64,000 nt of DNA from Hippasteria phrygiana (lineage: Eukaryota; Echinodermata; Asteroidea; Valvatida; Goniasteridae), in contig JAZGUH010001195.1 of NCBI GenBank assembly GCA_037893225.1, positions 1 through 64,000 of the forward strand. Reading direction: 5' to 3'. Shown here in pieces: positions 1 through 11,056 of this stretch. Both the position numbers and the translations under genes were made by a program. Under the pieces are notes generated by a model. The model made no database searches. It was not told where the DNA came from and was given only the letters and a program-made list of their open reading frames with translations. Positions within the stretch are counted from its first letter, which is position 1; every line of letters begins with the position of its first letter.

Positions 1-700
1 TGTAAATTTATTGTGCATGCAACTAACTGGACTGAAATATCCAATTAATACAATACTGGGCCTGGCCATGGCTGGCTGCAAAAAAAGGCACCACATGTTT
101 GTACATGTAATTAAACAAGACTGGCAAAAATCAATCTTTGAAAAAAAATAATTTAATATTTTTACTATTCTGCATTTATTCATTCACATTGGCTAATTAA
201 CATCCCAGATTAAAGTGCACACCTGCAGGTAAATTGTCATTATCTCATTCTGGGACGTAGCAAGAAAGATCAGAAACTCCAAGTTATTCAAACTTGAAGT
301 TCAAGTACGTATACCGGTACGTACACTGTACATGTATCCACAGTGTTCATATGTGGATATGTACATTGTACAATGTACATATGTACATGTACATTGTACG
401 TACACTTGGCTTTTGTACAAATACATCCACGTTTTTTTTCAAACGGTATTATATTACACGTCGCGTCGACCGCAGGCGCATTTTGCATAATTGGGGCAAT
501 CGGTCAAACTTAACCATGGAGGTCAGACCAGTCACGTGATATGAATGATGCATATTTAGCCACGATTTCCATAGTCGGGTCCCGCCCTCAAAAGTAGAAA
601 TATCCAAGACGTTACTGTAACTCCGTGATTGATAGCGCGCTCGCCCGCCGGTGACAGCCTATAAATTGCGCCCTCTGTTGATGACAAGTATCAGACAGTA
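1..700. other. Non-coding AT-rich DNA, no gene recognised
   Basis: Nothing coding is convincing here. Positions 305-412 are a low-complexity run built from GTACATGTACATTG-type palindromic units, which makes short overlapping ORFs on both strands without protein-like composition. The rest is unique-looking AT-rich sequence. Confidence 0.6.
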
Positions 701-723
701 ACGTCTTGGAACCAAGACTAGCC

Positions 724-858
724 GCGATAACGAAGACGATAACGAAAACGGTGAGAATAAACGGCATTGATTGGTGGAATTGTCGCGCGTGTAATACGCA
801 CGCGTTCCATCCACCAATAGGGAGCGTTTATTCGCATCGTTTTTGTTTTCGTTATCGT
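724..858. repeat. Imperfect fold-back (MITE-like)
   Basis: The arm near 724-779 (GATAACGAAAAC, GAATAAACG, TTGGTGGAA) is repeated inverted at about 805-858 (TTCCATCCACCAAT, CGTTTATTCG, GTTTTCGTTATC). A GC-rich loop lies between them. The arms are imperfect. The short ORFs on both strands here are products of this symmetry. It is probably a small non-autonomous DNA transposon; superfamily unknown. Confidence 0.55.
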
Positions 859-859
859 G

Positions 860-1803
860 GCCAGTGTGACCGGCCCTTTAGAGTTGTTCATCACGTGCGA
901 CAATTACCGATTTTTAAAGTTCTTGTCATCGAGTTATTCAGCAGGAATTTTCTTCCTGACCGTAACTGCAGAGCAGTGAACATTCTGTAGTTTCTTTGGA
1001 TCACATTTGGAGAGGTGTTTTTACATATTAGTTAGCGTTTTCACCACTTCAAAATCGCGTGGAACCTTGTGTTTTGGGTTTTGCTTTTGGATACGTGAAC
1101 TGTGTACAGAACTTCGTTGTTGTGTTTTCGTCCTTCGTCATCGCCATTTTCGTTACTCCGTCTTCGTATTTATAACTTTGTGAACATTATCAAACCAACG
1201 GACTTAGCCTACACGTAGGCCAGTTGCCTGTCCTACACATAGTAAAAGCCCAGCACTCGGCAGTATTCCGGGAGAATCATCGGCCTATGTCCAGTGTGAA
1301 CACTATACCATGGTTAAGTGAACACTATTCGCATCAACATAACTTACTCCACAAGTTAATGTCGTAACTCCATTTGTAGACAAGTAGTGTAGGTAGACTC
1401 TTGGGCCCACTTTGACCTTTTCTAAAGAAATATGAAAGGTCATATGAATATGGATAAGTGTATAGAAATTAAGATATGAATATGGATAGGTGAAGGATGA
1501 GAAATTTCATCCCAGTTTGACCTGTTTTTGTAAAGTGTGTGTATTGAAATGGGAAGAGAGGGTAAGAATTTTCGGCACAGTTTGACCAAAGTAATAAATA
1601 ATCATGATACGACGTATGAAATGATAACGATAGGGCACGAAGGTTATACAAAATCATCCCAGTTTGACCTAATGTAAGGAAAAGGTTTGAATAATGTATG
1701 AGAAAGATTGAAGAATTTGAGCCCAGTTTGTCCTATGGAACGGGATGACTATGTAAAATATGACCCGTGTGATAAATATTAATAAATACAGTCGGAGGGG
1801 AAT
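860..1803. other. No gene; short degenerate tandem units
   Basis: From about 1400 to 1740 a degenerate unit ending in CCCAGTTTGACCT-like text recurs every 80-100 bases (near 1410, 1510, 1575, 1655 and 1725), suggesting an old tandem repeat. Nothing else is recognised. Confidence 0.4.
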
Positions 1804-2093
1804 TTGGCCAGCTGTTTTTGGGGGGTGGATAATCCCTGGACAATTGGCCGTAATTGGACAATGGACTGTAATTGGCTGAGTGCTGCGGTGCCAACGTGGT
1901 CCGGAAGCGGTCCTAACGAAGGCGGATAATCCCACGGACAATAGCGGAGAGAGGCGACAGTGATTTAGGGGAACAATGTTTGGGGGGGGGGGGGGGGGGG
2001 GTTCGGATAGTAGACTATGGAAAACCCGAAAGGTAATGGGTTTGTGATGATTGGGGCGGTCTCGCGTTAGATTAATCCCCGAACCGATCGATA
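1804..2093 (+). repeat. R repeat, copy 1 (left arm, outer)
   Basis: A ~285-base unit running from TTGGCCAGCTG to CGAACCGATCGATA. It includes two GGATAATCC motifs and a G-run expanded to 20 G at 1981-2000. It lies upstream of the ORF at 2300, which starts ATGGATATCTAC. Four copies exist in the palindrome: two direct per arm, mirrored. Confidence 0.85.
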
Positions 2094-2299
2094 TGAGCAG
2101 TAATTGGATTTGGAAGTCTTGGAGTCAACAATTGTAGATTATTTTATTTATGAAAATTTCAACGAAGTTGACTGATATATTCTACACGTAAGAATTTCAG
2201 CAAAGCAGACTGACTACAAATCACTTCATGTATGAACTCAAAATAGAGATACAGTACGTACCGGCGTAACAGCGAGCAAACCGATCAGTAAACGTAAAC

Positions 2300-2928
2300 A
2301 TGGATATCTACCAAGAAATACAAAATTGTCAAACTTACGAAGAACTTGGTATCATCCTGGATAACGTGGAACTCAACGCTGATCAAAACGAGGAGAATCG
2401 GCCTCAGCGGAAGAGAATTCGCTTGGAGAAACCGGAAGACTATTATAAGATTGTAAACGTCAAAGAAAACTTTATAAAGAAATATCAAGCTACGACGTAT
2501 GATTATCAAGTTCAGTTCAGGGACATGGAAACTTTATCATTGAGGGAGTTTTTACCTCGCATGGGTTCCATTTTTGAGAGTATTTTGGCAAGGTTAATGG
2601 ATGGTCTTCCAGATGACGACAGAGTAAGGTTGGTGTTTCAGTCAAGTTATTTGAATTTTCCAATCGCTCTGCCGTTTTTACGAGTAAATGAATTAACGGT
2701 GGAGAGATTTCTGGCTCGCATCGAGCAAGCGTTACAGTCATACCAACAGATTCGATTGGATGACACGGCCGAAATTCATTTCGTGCATATGCCGACCGAG
2801 TAACGCGAGCCATTCAGAATGTGCTCTTAAAAAGAGACATTGGAGAGAATAAAGTGCAAACATTGGAACGGGATATGAAAGATATTCTGGATAGACAAGA
2901 TTTAGATGATAATACCAAGGTGATTCTA
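2300..2928 (+). pseudogene. N-terminal fragment of a large (probably DNA polymerase) protein, fused to a second coding remnant
   Basis: An open frame of 167 codons (2300-2803) starts MDIYQEIQ and contains a basic patch (PQRKRIRLEKPEDYY). It then has a ~110-residue segment, YQVQFRDMETL through LTVERFLARIEQALQSYQ. I recognise that segment as resembling the N-terminal region of very large B-family DNA polymerases of Polinton-like elements in invertebrate genomes. Downstream, 2770-2928 is open in another frame with a helical, charged peptide (AIQNVLLKRDIGENK, LERDMKDILD) that looks like part of a different gene. The locus therefore looks like a deletion fusion. The mirror copy at 11588-12173 keeps about 70 extra acidic residues that are lost here. 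Confidence 0.5.
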
Positions 2929-2929
2929 C

Positions 2930-3213
2930 TTGGCCAGCTGTTTTTTTGGGGGGTGGATAATCCCTGGACAATGGACTGTAATTGGACAATGGCCTGTAAA
3001 TGGCTGAGTGCTGCGGTGCCAATGTGGTCCGGAAGCGGTCCTTATGAAGGCGGATAATCCCTCGGACAATAGTGGAGAGAGGCGACAGTGATTTAGGGGA
3101 ACAATGTGCGTGTTTGGGGGGTTCGGATAGTAGACTATGGAAAAGTCGAAAGTTAATGGGTTTGTGATAATTGGGGCGGTCTCGCGTTAGATTAATCCCC
3201 GAACCGATCGATA
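2930..3213 (+). repeat. R repeat, copy 2 (left arm, inner)
   Basis: A direct repeat of copy 1 with the same boundaries (TTGGCCAGCTG to CGATCGATA) and a shorter G-run. It lies just upstream of the 44-codon ORF at 3267, which also starts ATGGATAT. R plus a short MDI-starting ORF thus forms a duplicated module. Confidence 0.85.
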
Positions 3214-3266
3214 CTTGATTTGGACTCGAGTCAAGAACATCAAACAGAATCATCCAAACAGATATC

Positions 3267-3401
3267 ATGGATATTTGCCCAGAAATATGTGATGACTGTT
3301 TTCCACGATTAAAACATTTATCTATGGAAGTAACAGAACTGCAAAGGAATACACGGTGTCTGTACGATATTAACCGTCATGTAAACCTATCACATTTTTG
3401 A
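3267..3401 (+). CDS. Small 44-aa ORF, unknown function
   Basis: The frame starts MDICPEICDDCFPRLKHL and ends with TGA at 3399-3401. The next bases read AAATAAAACTCAAATAAATTT, giving two AATAAA polyadenylation-type signals. The same ORF is present in the mirror arm at about 10868-11002, so it has survived in both copies. Four cysteines in the first half could make a small zinc-binding or disulphide fold. The start resembles that of the upstream ORF at 2300 (MDIYQEIQ), suggesting duplicated 5' ends. No family is recognised. It could be a decayed start of a longer gene. Confidence 0.4.
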   Translation: MDICPEICDDCFPRLKHLSMEVTELQRNTRCLYDINRHVNLSHF

Positions 3402-4018
3402 AATAAAACTCAAATAAATTTAATATTTGTTCATGTGTATTCACTCATTTATTTATTTATTCATCTGTACAAACTCTGCCCATTGAGGATTCCCTTAATC
3501 GTCATTTTTATGTTTTTCTTCTTTGATATGTACGAACATTATGACAGGTAGTAAATGTACATGACACGTTTGGGAAACATTCACCGGTTCAGGCCCGCTC
3601 ATTCAAACCTTGGAGGAATCGTAGAGTATCGTATCAGTTTCTTTGTTTACTTATAGAAACGTCCAAAGGCAGGGGACAAAGTGTACATTTTTCAGTCGAC
3701 TTTCAGCTAATTGATTCTTCTATACAAGCGGTGACTTATCGGTAACATCGTTTCAGTAGCAAGTTCTCCCCCTAGGTAGGCCAATACTATTTTGTTTAAC
3801 AGGTTTGATGGTCGACCGCTATATGTACACACTTTCGTGTGTGTAAACAACATTGCATGAGATGCAACAGCAAAGTAATCCCTTTATTTGTTATTGTGAC
3901 GTGACACGACCATACAAGGCCAATGAAAGGAATGGATAAACTCGTAGAAATACAATGTTTTCGGACTATACGTTATGACTGAGGCAAAGACTGTTTCTCC
4001 TAAATTTACTTCTGTTAT
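3402..4018. other. Non-coding part of palindrome arm
   Basis: AT-rich sequence matching 10258-10866 in inverted orientation. No protein-like ORF. The minus-strand ORF that crosses 3884-4207 spans the PiggyBac boundary and is not a gene. Confidence 0.7.
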
Positions 4019-4523
4019 CCCTTTCAGTACCAAGGCATATTTTGTCACTATGCTTTGGTTACCACAGTAATGTACATGACATGACCAGTTCTTGACCAAG
4101 CACTTTTTGCCAAGTTTTAGTGTATAGCGCCCTCGCAAGGCAATGTAATGAAAGGCCACTCTCCTTTGAAGTGGTGTTGAATCATATGGGATTGACAGTA
4201 CCCCCAAAACAATGACTATTAGATTAATTAAAACGACAATATTGGCCTATGATAAGTTTTTTTTAAAGGGGTAGTTTAAAAACCATAACACCCTAGGTAT
4301 GTGTGAACATTTTATTCAAAATGAAGGCAATTCGGACTGAGGGTAATTGCACCAACATAAAAAATGGGTACACTATGGATGCAGTTAAAAGTTCAAATAA
4401 AGGCCCCCCCCCCCCACTCAATGTTGGGTTGGCAGTGTGCACCGTCACTCCAACATTGAAATGGGGGGGGGGGGGGGGGGGGGGTGGGGGGACCGCAATA
4501 AAACCTACTCGGGCGAATGCTTA

Positions 4524-7247
4524 TCACAGACTGTGAAACTTCTCAAAGCATCGTATTACACACATTGGTTTGTCACACTGTTTACAAATCATGCGAGTTT
4601 GTTTCCGCTTGGCTCTGGTACTGCAAACAACACAGTTGCGCTTTTTGCCAGCAACATTTCTCCCAGGATAGTGATGATTTGGAAAGCGGCTGGAACCACA
4701 GGACACTTGACTGGCATGCTGAGCTGGGTTGTGCTTCCAGGTGGAAAGAAGTTCTTCTATCACCTTGACCCTGAAATCCAAAGTGGTCAAGTGCTGGTTT
4801 GTAGGGATGCTGTTGTATACAATGGTAGCATTCAACAAACAGATGTCAAGAATGGTCACGAAAACTCTTTTCCACCATTTCATAGATTTGTGAGGGTGCG
4901 AGTAGTACTGACACATTTGTGCTGCGAGATCACTTCCTCCCATGTATTTATTATAATCATTGACGACAGAAGGTTTTTTGATCGTACGAAGTCCACTCAA
5001 ACTGTTTTTGCTCCGAATGTCTTTCGTGTCGATATCGCAGTTTCCAAAATTGGTGAGAAGAGTTACACGTTTGGCATCCTGCCAAACGACGCACAGTTGC
5101 CCGGCTTTGGTGTAAAACTGGGGGTCAGCACCTCTTCTCATGGGGTACTTTTTTGGGTTTGCACAATCTGGAATCCCTTGTGAGGTGTAGCGTACAGTTC
5201 CACGAGCTCCGAACTTTAACTGTGACAACTTGCAGACGAGAGCCGGGCTCGTGTACCAATTGTCCATGAAAATGAAATGTCCTTTATGTTCGAGTCCTTT
5301 AATAAGGTCGAGGACTACATGCCCAGCAGATGGAACATTAGGTGGGTGGTGTGTTGAAGCATAACCAACGGAGGAGGGTTGACTAGATTCTTTTGATGTG
5401 GGCTGAGAGCCCGTGAACACCTTCCAGGCACATGTATAACCGGTTTCTGACTCGTTCAATGAAAAACATTTCAATCCCCATTTGGCGGACTTTCGTGGCA
5501 TGTACTGTTTGAAACCAAGTCGGCCTTTGAACTTTATCATTGTCTCATCCGGTGAGAGGTTTCGGCCTGGCTTGTAAATGCGAGGAAAGGATGGCAATAC
5601 AATGTCGAGCAGCGGGCGAACCTTGGACAGTTTGTCAGGGGGAGCATCACCTGGTTGAGCTCTGTTGTTGGCAAGGTGGAAAAATCGAAGGATCGCAGTG
5701 AACCGATTGCGAGACATGGTCGCCGAATACAGGGGACTTCGCAGAACTTCGGACCTGGACCAGTGCATGCTGTAGCGAGGCCTTTTGTTGATACCCATGC
5801 ACAGAAGCAAGGCCATGAATGCCATCATTTCAGGAACAGTAGTTGGAGTCCAGGTAGGCTGATGATTGGCTGCATCTGCACACATTGTTTGGTCGGCATA
5901 GCGATTGGTCTCCTCCACCATCAACTCCCACACTGCTTGGCAGAAGAAGAGCTGAAAGATCTTCATGGGTGACAGGTGACTGAAATCTTCCGTACAGCCA
6001 GTCTCTTCACTGAAGTTCATCGGTGGGCGCTTGCTGTAGTAGGTGCTTGCTTTACTCCATCCACACCTGAAATAGGAACATTCAGAAATGTAATGGGACG
6101 CTATTCATTTCAAGGCACATTTTCTTTAAGCTAGTATACAACATTAGCTTTTGTTTTTTGGGTCAAACGGATTGATCCGGGGTTTAGACGACGGTTGGCC
6201 AACCATCTTTGGAAATTGCTACAAAATGTCAGTTTGGTTAAACAGAACAGCACACCAGGTGCCCTGATTTCACAGGATGCTCGAGACTATTCTTGACTGT
6301 CAAGTACGGTCATTCATAATAATGAGGTATAGTTTTCTTCTTGTCTGTGTGGGGTGGGGGGGGGGGGGGGTGGTCGCAAATGTTGTATTACCTTTAATGA
6401 CAAGCTGTCCTTACAATGCTGTTTTTGGATGCTCATATCTAGTGTTCCCACTTAAATAAGTGCAGCCATGATTCAATTGCTGTAGGCCTTTTATCCCTAA
6501 ATTCACATAAGACACAGATTGTAGTTAATATTTTGAGTATCTTACTTATCAATCTTAGCTAACAAGTAAAAAATACGGACATTCAGAAACATGTACGAGG
6601 CTGCTGTTCATTTGCAGACCAATGTTCTTATAGGAAATTGTGATTAATATTTTGATTTCGGGGGTTCATGTACATTAATTAATATAGTTTTTAATTACAT
6701 TCAAATCTCCTCCTTTTTATAGATATTGCCGCCAGTCTTTTTAGTAATTGAATAAGGCCCAATTCAGTGGAATTGAAATGTGCTTTTTCTTGTCAGCATT
6801 GCATTTGCTGTCCTATCTGAACTTTGATTTTGATGCAAAATCATCACACTTGACTCTGCATACTTCAGGTACAAATTCAATATTTTCATCAATTTCTAAT
6901 TGGATTCCATCGGATTATGCAATGCAAACTTCAACGTTCAGTGCTTTTTATGATTTTCCCTGCGAAAGAACATCAAAAAGCAAAGGTTACATTACAGTCT
7001 TCCTCCATGGTAAATATAACGTTAGACATGAATGACGGATGCGAAACATTTCGAGACTAGCCAAGTTGAACCTAAAGTTTTAGGAACCTCCCTACCTGAA
7101 GTTTGGCTTTCCCGACGAAGTTGACAAGGTAGGGATTGCTTCTCCATCACTTTCGTCAGATGTTGCTAGAGAAGATTCATCATCGGACATATCTGAACCG
7201 CTATCTGCGAAGATTTCCTCCAAAATCTTGGAAGCGTTTTCGGCCAT
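4524..7247 (-). CDS. PiggyBac transposase (PGBD4-like), two exons, apparently intact
   Basis: Exon 1 is 7247-7096: ATG at 7247-7245 and 50 codons of acidic, Ser/Asp-rich N-terminus, ending at CAG before donor GTAGGG. The intron is 7095-6067, with acceptor TTTCAG. Exon 2 is 6066-4524 and joins in phase, giving about 564 residues with no stop or frameshift. The DDE_Tnp_1_7 domain shows its usual acidic triad in SPDETMIKFKGR, FIFMDNWYTSP and VNDYNKYMGGSD. The C-terminus is a cysteine-rich zinc domain (CVVCS..., CKQCDKPMC..C..H), as in PiggyBac proteins that bind their own ends. The transposase excises and reinserts the element in the nucleus. A 20-G run at about 4466-4486 lies just after the stop. 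Integrity suggests recent activity or host retention. Confidence 0.9.
6067..7095 (-). other. Intron of the PiggyBac transposase gene
   Basis: Donor GTAGGG (minus strand, at 7095) and acceptor TTTCAG (6067-6072) flank 1029 bases without a protein-like ORF. The intron includes a 17-G run near 6353-6371. Phase across the junction is consistent (AG|G makes one codon). Confidence 0.8.
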
Positions 7248-7779
7248 GATAGCGGCTAAGTGGCGCGTGGGGATGCGAAGAGCGTTTCGCGCGCGTGCCT
7301 TTTAAAGTGTAAAACCAACCGCACACAGCGCGCTGCCCAAAGTGAGGGCGCTGTTCACGTTTCAGTTGCAAACAATAGTAGCTCGTGCCAACAGAGAACG
7401 CTGGTCGTGTAAAGCTAATATATTCGTGTGACAAGCAAGCACGATGGTTGCGAACGTCCATGCAACATTGAGCCCAGGTGGCGCGCGCGGTATTGATAGG
7501 GTTATTGGACTGGGAAGTTCGAAGTGAGCCATGTAAAGTAGAAAGTGTGCGAAAAGTGCACGTAAAAATAAAACAAAACGTAAAATTCGAAATAATCAAA
7601 GCATATTACCAAAAAGCGAAAACTAAAAGTAAAATAAAAACATGTAGAAATGAAGAGTAAGTTTGTAAAATACAAATGTATACGCTAATGTGATCAGCGT
7701 TCGGCTTAAAGAAGTAAAACTATAAAATTACAATAGTCTTTCTGAAACTATTAGTCTTTAATTATCACTGTCTTCCTCG

Positions 7780-8552
7780 CTATTCAAGTTCCTCTTCATC
7801 TTGTTGGAAAAGTTCATCAAATTTGGCCTGGTGTTTAAGCATTACTCTGTTCAGGGCTTTGTTTACTTCCAGACCCTTATTTACTTTTTCTTCGAGATCT
7901 TCCACAATATCTTGGTGCGTATCACTATCTTTCAGATGTAGGTAACTTGACAAAAAATCCTTATAGGTGTTGAAAACGATTCGCTTAACTGCCCAATGGG
8001 TCTTTCTATTGGCATTTTCCTTGGCTTGATCTTCACCCATACCACAGTTGACGTACTTTTCATATTTTTTACTCCACATCTCTTCAGTGGATTCTTTGGC
8101 CTCTTCCAACCAGTCTAGATGGTGACATTGTCTTCTAATTCAGAACTAGACCCATCTTCATCCGATAATTCGTCATCTTCTACCTCCGTTTTAGATTCCG
8201 AATCATTTTCCTCGAAATCTTCATCTTCATCCTGCGTAGATTCAGTTTCACAGTTTTCTATTTCTGAATCTTCAAATCTACGCTTTTTAAAATCGGGTTC
8301 AGAATTATACACGTCACAATTTTCAGATTGAATAGCTTCAATTTCAGGATCATCGGCAACTTGATTCATTGTAGATTCCTCTTCAGCATGTACATTTTCT
8401 GCATGCCTGCGTAGGTTATATCTCCGTCCAAAGCTTTTGTTACACTGGTGACAAGCATGGGGTTTGACTGCAGAAATAGCATTCATGTTGAATCTCTGAA
8501 GGTTAATCTCCGAATGACAAGAAACGGACGAAATCGTCTTTTTGTTGCTCAC
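7780..8552 (-). pseudogene. C2H2 zinc-finger/acidic protein of the palindrome element, left copy
   Basis: Reading on the minus strand from 8552, the product has one C2H2 finger near residue 35 (CHQCNKSFGRRYNLRRHAENVH). A long Asp/Glu/Ser-rich region follows, and then a helical C-terminal domain (7780-8109: WSKKYEKYVNCGMG, YKDFLSSYLHLKDS, LNRVMLKHQAKFDELF). A single-base loss near 8120 ends the first frame early and splits the gene. The right copy is intact at that point but broken elsewhere, so the ancestral gene was about 250 codons. This domain order resembles small zinc-finger proteins of Polinton-like elements; a role in DNA binding is inferred. The TTGCTC minisatellite abuts the 5' end. 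Confidence 0.65.
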
Positions 8553-9200
8553 TGTTCTGCTAATTTCTTGCTCTTTTTATTGCTCATTTGCTCATTACTT
8601 GCTCTTTTCGCTGCCCATTTGCTCATTTCTTGGTTTTTTGTATTGCTCATTTACTCTTTTCGTTGCTCATTTGCTCATTACTTGCTCTTTTCGCTGCTCA
8701 TTTGCTCATTTCTTGCTCTTTTTGTTGCTCATTTACTCATTTCTTACTCTTTTCGTTGCTCATTTGCTCATTACTTGCTCTTTTCGCTGCTCATTTGCTC
8801 ATTACTTGCTCTTGAGCGTTTTGTTAAGGTTAAAAACGGCAGAGCGATTGGAAAATTCAAATAACTCGACTGAAACACCAACCTTACTCTGTCATCGTCT
8901 GGGAGACCATCCATTAACCTTAACAAAACGCTCAAGAGCAAGAAATGAGCAAATGAGCAGCGAAAAGAGCAAGTAATAAGCAAATGAGCAACGAAAAGAG
9001 TAAGAAATGAGTAAATGAGCAACAAAAAGAGCAAGAAATGAGCAAATGAGCAGCGAAAAGAGCAAGTAATGAGCAAATTAATGAGCAAAGAAAAGAGCAA
9101 GAAATTAGTAAATGAGCAATAAGAAAAACAAGAAATGAGCAAATGGGCAGCGAAAAGAGCAAGTAATGAGCAAATGAGCAATAAAAAGAGCAAGAAATTA
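8540..9200. repeat. TTGCTC-type minisatellite, mirrored about the palindrome centre
   Basis: Degenerate units such as TTGCTCATTTGCTCATTTC and TTGCTCTTTTCG repeat from about 8550 to 8815. They reappear as the reverse complement from 8935 to 9195. They generate long spurious Leu/Phe/Cys/Ser-rich ORFs on both strands. A related array flanks the third zinc-finger gene copy at 52150-52400, so the array belongs to the element, next to the 5' end of that gene. Confidence 0.85.
8834..8913 (-). repeat. Palindrome spacer: captured piece of the polymerase fragment
   Basis: The 80 bases between the arms are nearly the same as 11591-11672, part of the minus-strand polymerase fragment (segment encoding LMDGLPDDDRVRLVFQSSYLNFPIALP, in two parts). 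A fragment from elsewhere in the element at the symmetry point suggests template switching or fold-back synthesis when the palindrome formed. Confidence 0.75.
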
Positions 9201-9208
9201 GCAGAACA

Positions 9209-9977
9209 GTGAGCAACAAAAAGACGATTTCGTCCGTTTCTTGTCATTCGGAGATTAACCTTCAGAGATTCAACATTAATGCTATTTCTGCAGTCAAACC
9301 CCATGCTTGTCACCAGTGTAACAAAAGCTTTGGACGGAGATACAACCTACGCAGGCATGCAGAAAATGTACATGCTGAAGAGGAATCTACAATGAATCAA
9401 GTTGCCGATGATCCTGAAATTGAAGCTATTCAATCTGAAAATTGTGACGTGTATAATTCTGAACCCGATTTTAAAATGCGTAGATTTGAAGATTCAGAAA
9501 TAGAAAACTGTGAAACTGAATCTACGCAGGATGAAGATGAAGATTTCGAGGAAAATGATTCGGAATCTGAAACGGAGGTAGAAGATGACGAATTATCGGA
9601 TGAAGATGGGTCTAGTTCTGAATTAGAAGACAATGTCACCTATCTAGACTGGTTGGAAGAGGCCAAAGAAGCCACTGAAGAGATGTGGAGTGAAAAATAT
9701 GAAAAGTACGTCAACTGTGGTATGGGTGAAGATCAAGCCAAGGAAAATGCCAATAGAAAGACCCATTGGGCAGTTAAGCGAATCTTTTTCAACACCTAAG
9801 GATTTTTTGTCAAGTTACCTACATCTGAAAGATAGTGATACGCACCAAGATATTGTGGAAGATCTCGAAGAAAAAGTAAATAAGGGTCTGGAAGTAAACA
9901 AAGCCCTGAACAGAGTAATGCTTAAACACCAGGCCAAATTTGATGAACTTTTCTAACAAGATGAAGAGGAACTTGAT
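9209..9977 (+). pseudogene. C2H2 zinc-finger/acidic protein, right copy
   Basis: Mirror of the gene at 7780-8552. The N-terminus, finger and acidic region are continuous with the WLEEAKEATEEMW segment in one frame (9209-9799). A 2-base loss near 9795 then shifts the frame, and the C-terminal helices continue in another frame to about 9956. There CAA has become TAA, which truncates the last residues. The two copies therefore decay independently. The acidic region has very high Asp/Glu/Ser content and could be an activation-type or charge-shielding segment. Function not known. Confidence 0.65.
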
Positions 9978-10867
9978 TAGCGAGGAAGACAGTGATAATT
10001 AAAGACTAATAGTTTCAGAAAGACTATTGTAATTTTATAGTTTTACTTCTTTAAGCCGAACGCTGATCACATTAGCGTATACATTTGTATTTTACAAACT
10101 TACTCTTCATTTGTACATGTTTTTATTTTACTTTTAGTTTTCGCTTTTTGGTAATCTGCTTTGATTATTTCGAATTTTACGTTTTGTTTTATTTTTACGT
10201 GCACTTTTCGCACACTTTCTACTTTACATGGCTCACTTCGAACTTCCCAGTCCAATAACAGAAGTAAATTTAGGAGAAACAGTCTTTGCCGTCATAACGT
10301 ATAGTCCGAAAACATTGTGTTTCTACGAGTTTATCCATTCCTTTCATTGGCCTTGTATGGTCGTGTCACGTCACAATAACAAATAGAGGGATTACTTTGC
10401 TGTTGCATCTCATGCAATGTTGTTTACACACACGAAAGTGTGTACATATAGCGGTCGACCATCAAACCTGTTAAACAAAATAGTATTGGCCTACCTAGGG
10501 GGAGAACTTGCTACTGAAACGATGTTACCGATAAGTCACCGCTTGTATAGAAGAATCAATTAGCTGAAAGTCGACTGAAAAATGTACACTTTGTCCCCTG
10601 CCTTTGGACGTTTCTATAAGTAAACAAAGAAACTGATACGATACTCTACGATTCCTCCAAGGTTTGAATGAGCGGGCCTGAACCGGTGAATGTTTCCCAA
10701 ACGTGTCATGTACATTTACTACCTGTCATAATGTTCTTACATATCAAAGAAGAAAAACATAAAAATGACGATTAAGGGAATCCTCAATGGGCAGAGTTTG
10801 TACAGATGAATAAATAAATAAATGAGTGAATACACATGAACAAATATTGAATTTATTTGAGTTTTAT

Positions 10868-11002
10868 TTCAAAAATGTGATAGGTTTACATGACGGTTAA
10901 TATCGTACAGACACCGTGTATTCCTTTGCAGTTCTGTTACTTCCATAGATAAATGTTTTAATCGTGGAAAACAGTCATCACATATTTCTGGGCAAATATC
11001 CA
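10868..11002 (-). CDS. Small 44-aa ORF, mirror copy
   Basis: Mirror of the ORF at 3267-3401: ATG at 11002-11000 on the minus strand, same cysteine pattern, followed by AATAAA-type signals (10838-10866 read inverted). Retained in both arms; function unknown. Confidence 0.4.
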
Positions 11003-11056
11003 TGATATCTGTTTGGATGATTCTGTTTGATGTTCTTGACTCGAGTCCAAATCAAG

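Larger units (their letters stand above)
4019..7501 (-). mobile_element. PiggyBac transposon, complete, 3483 bp
   Basis: The element is bounded by imperfect 13-base TIRs: CCCTTTCAGTACC at 4019-4031 and GGTATTGATAGGG at 7489-7501, whose inverse is CCCTATCAATACC. It is flanked by a 4-base duplication TTAT at 4015-4018 and 7502-7505. The right arm of the palindrome supplies the unoccupied site: ATAA at 10255-10258 is the single copy on the opposite strand, with identical flanks. CCC-type termini and a 4-base TSD fit PiggyBac, whose canonical target is TTAA, so TTAT is a variant. The two-exon transposase gene fills the element on the minus strand. Confidence 0.9.

Noticed and set aside
3884..4207. 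Minus-strand ORF of 107 codons
   Set aside because: Crosses the PiggyBac boundary at 4019, so it is a chance fusion of arm and transposon sequence.
4437..5183. Plus-strand 248-codon ORF
   Set aside because: Antisense shadow of the PiggyBac transposase, begun in a poly-G run.
8448..9313. Leu/Cys/Ser-rich ORFs that look like multi-pass membrane proteins
   Set aside because: They translate the TTGCTC minisatellite and its mirror copy; no independent start or family.
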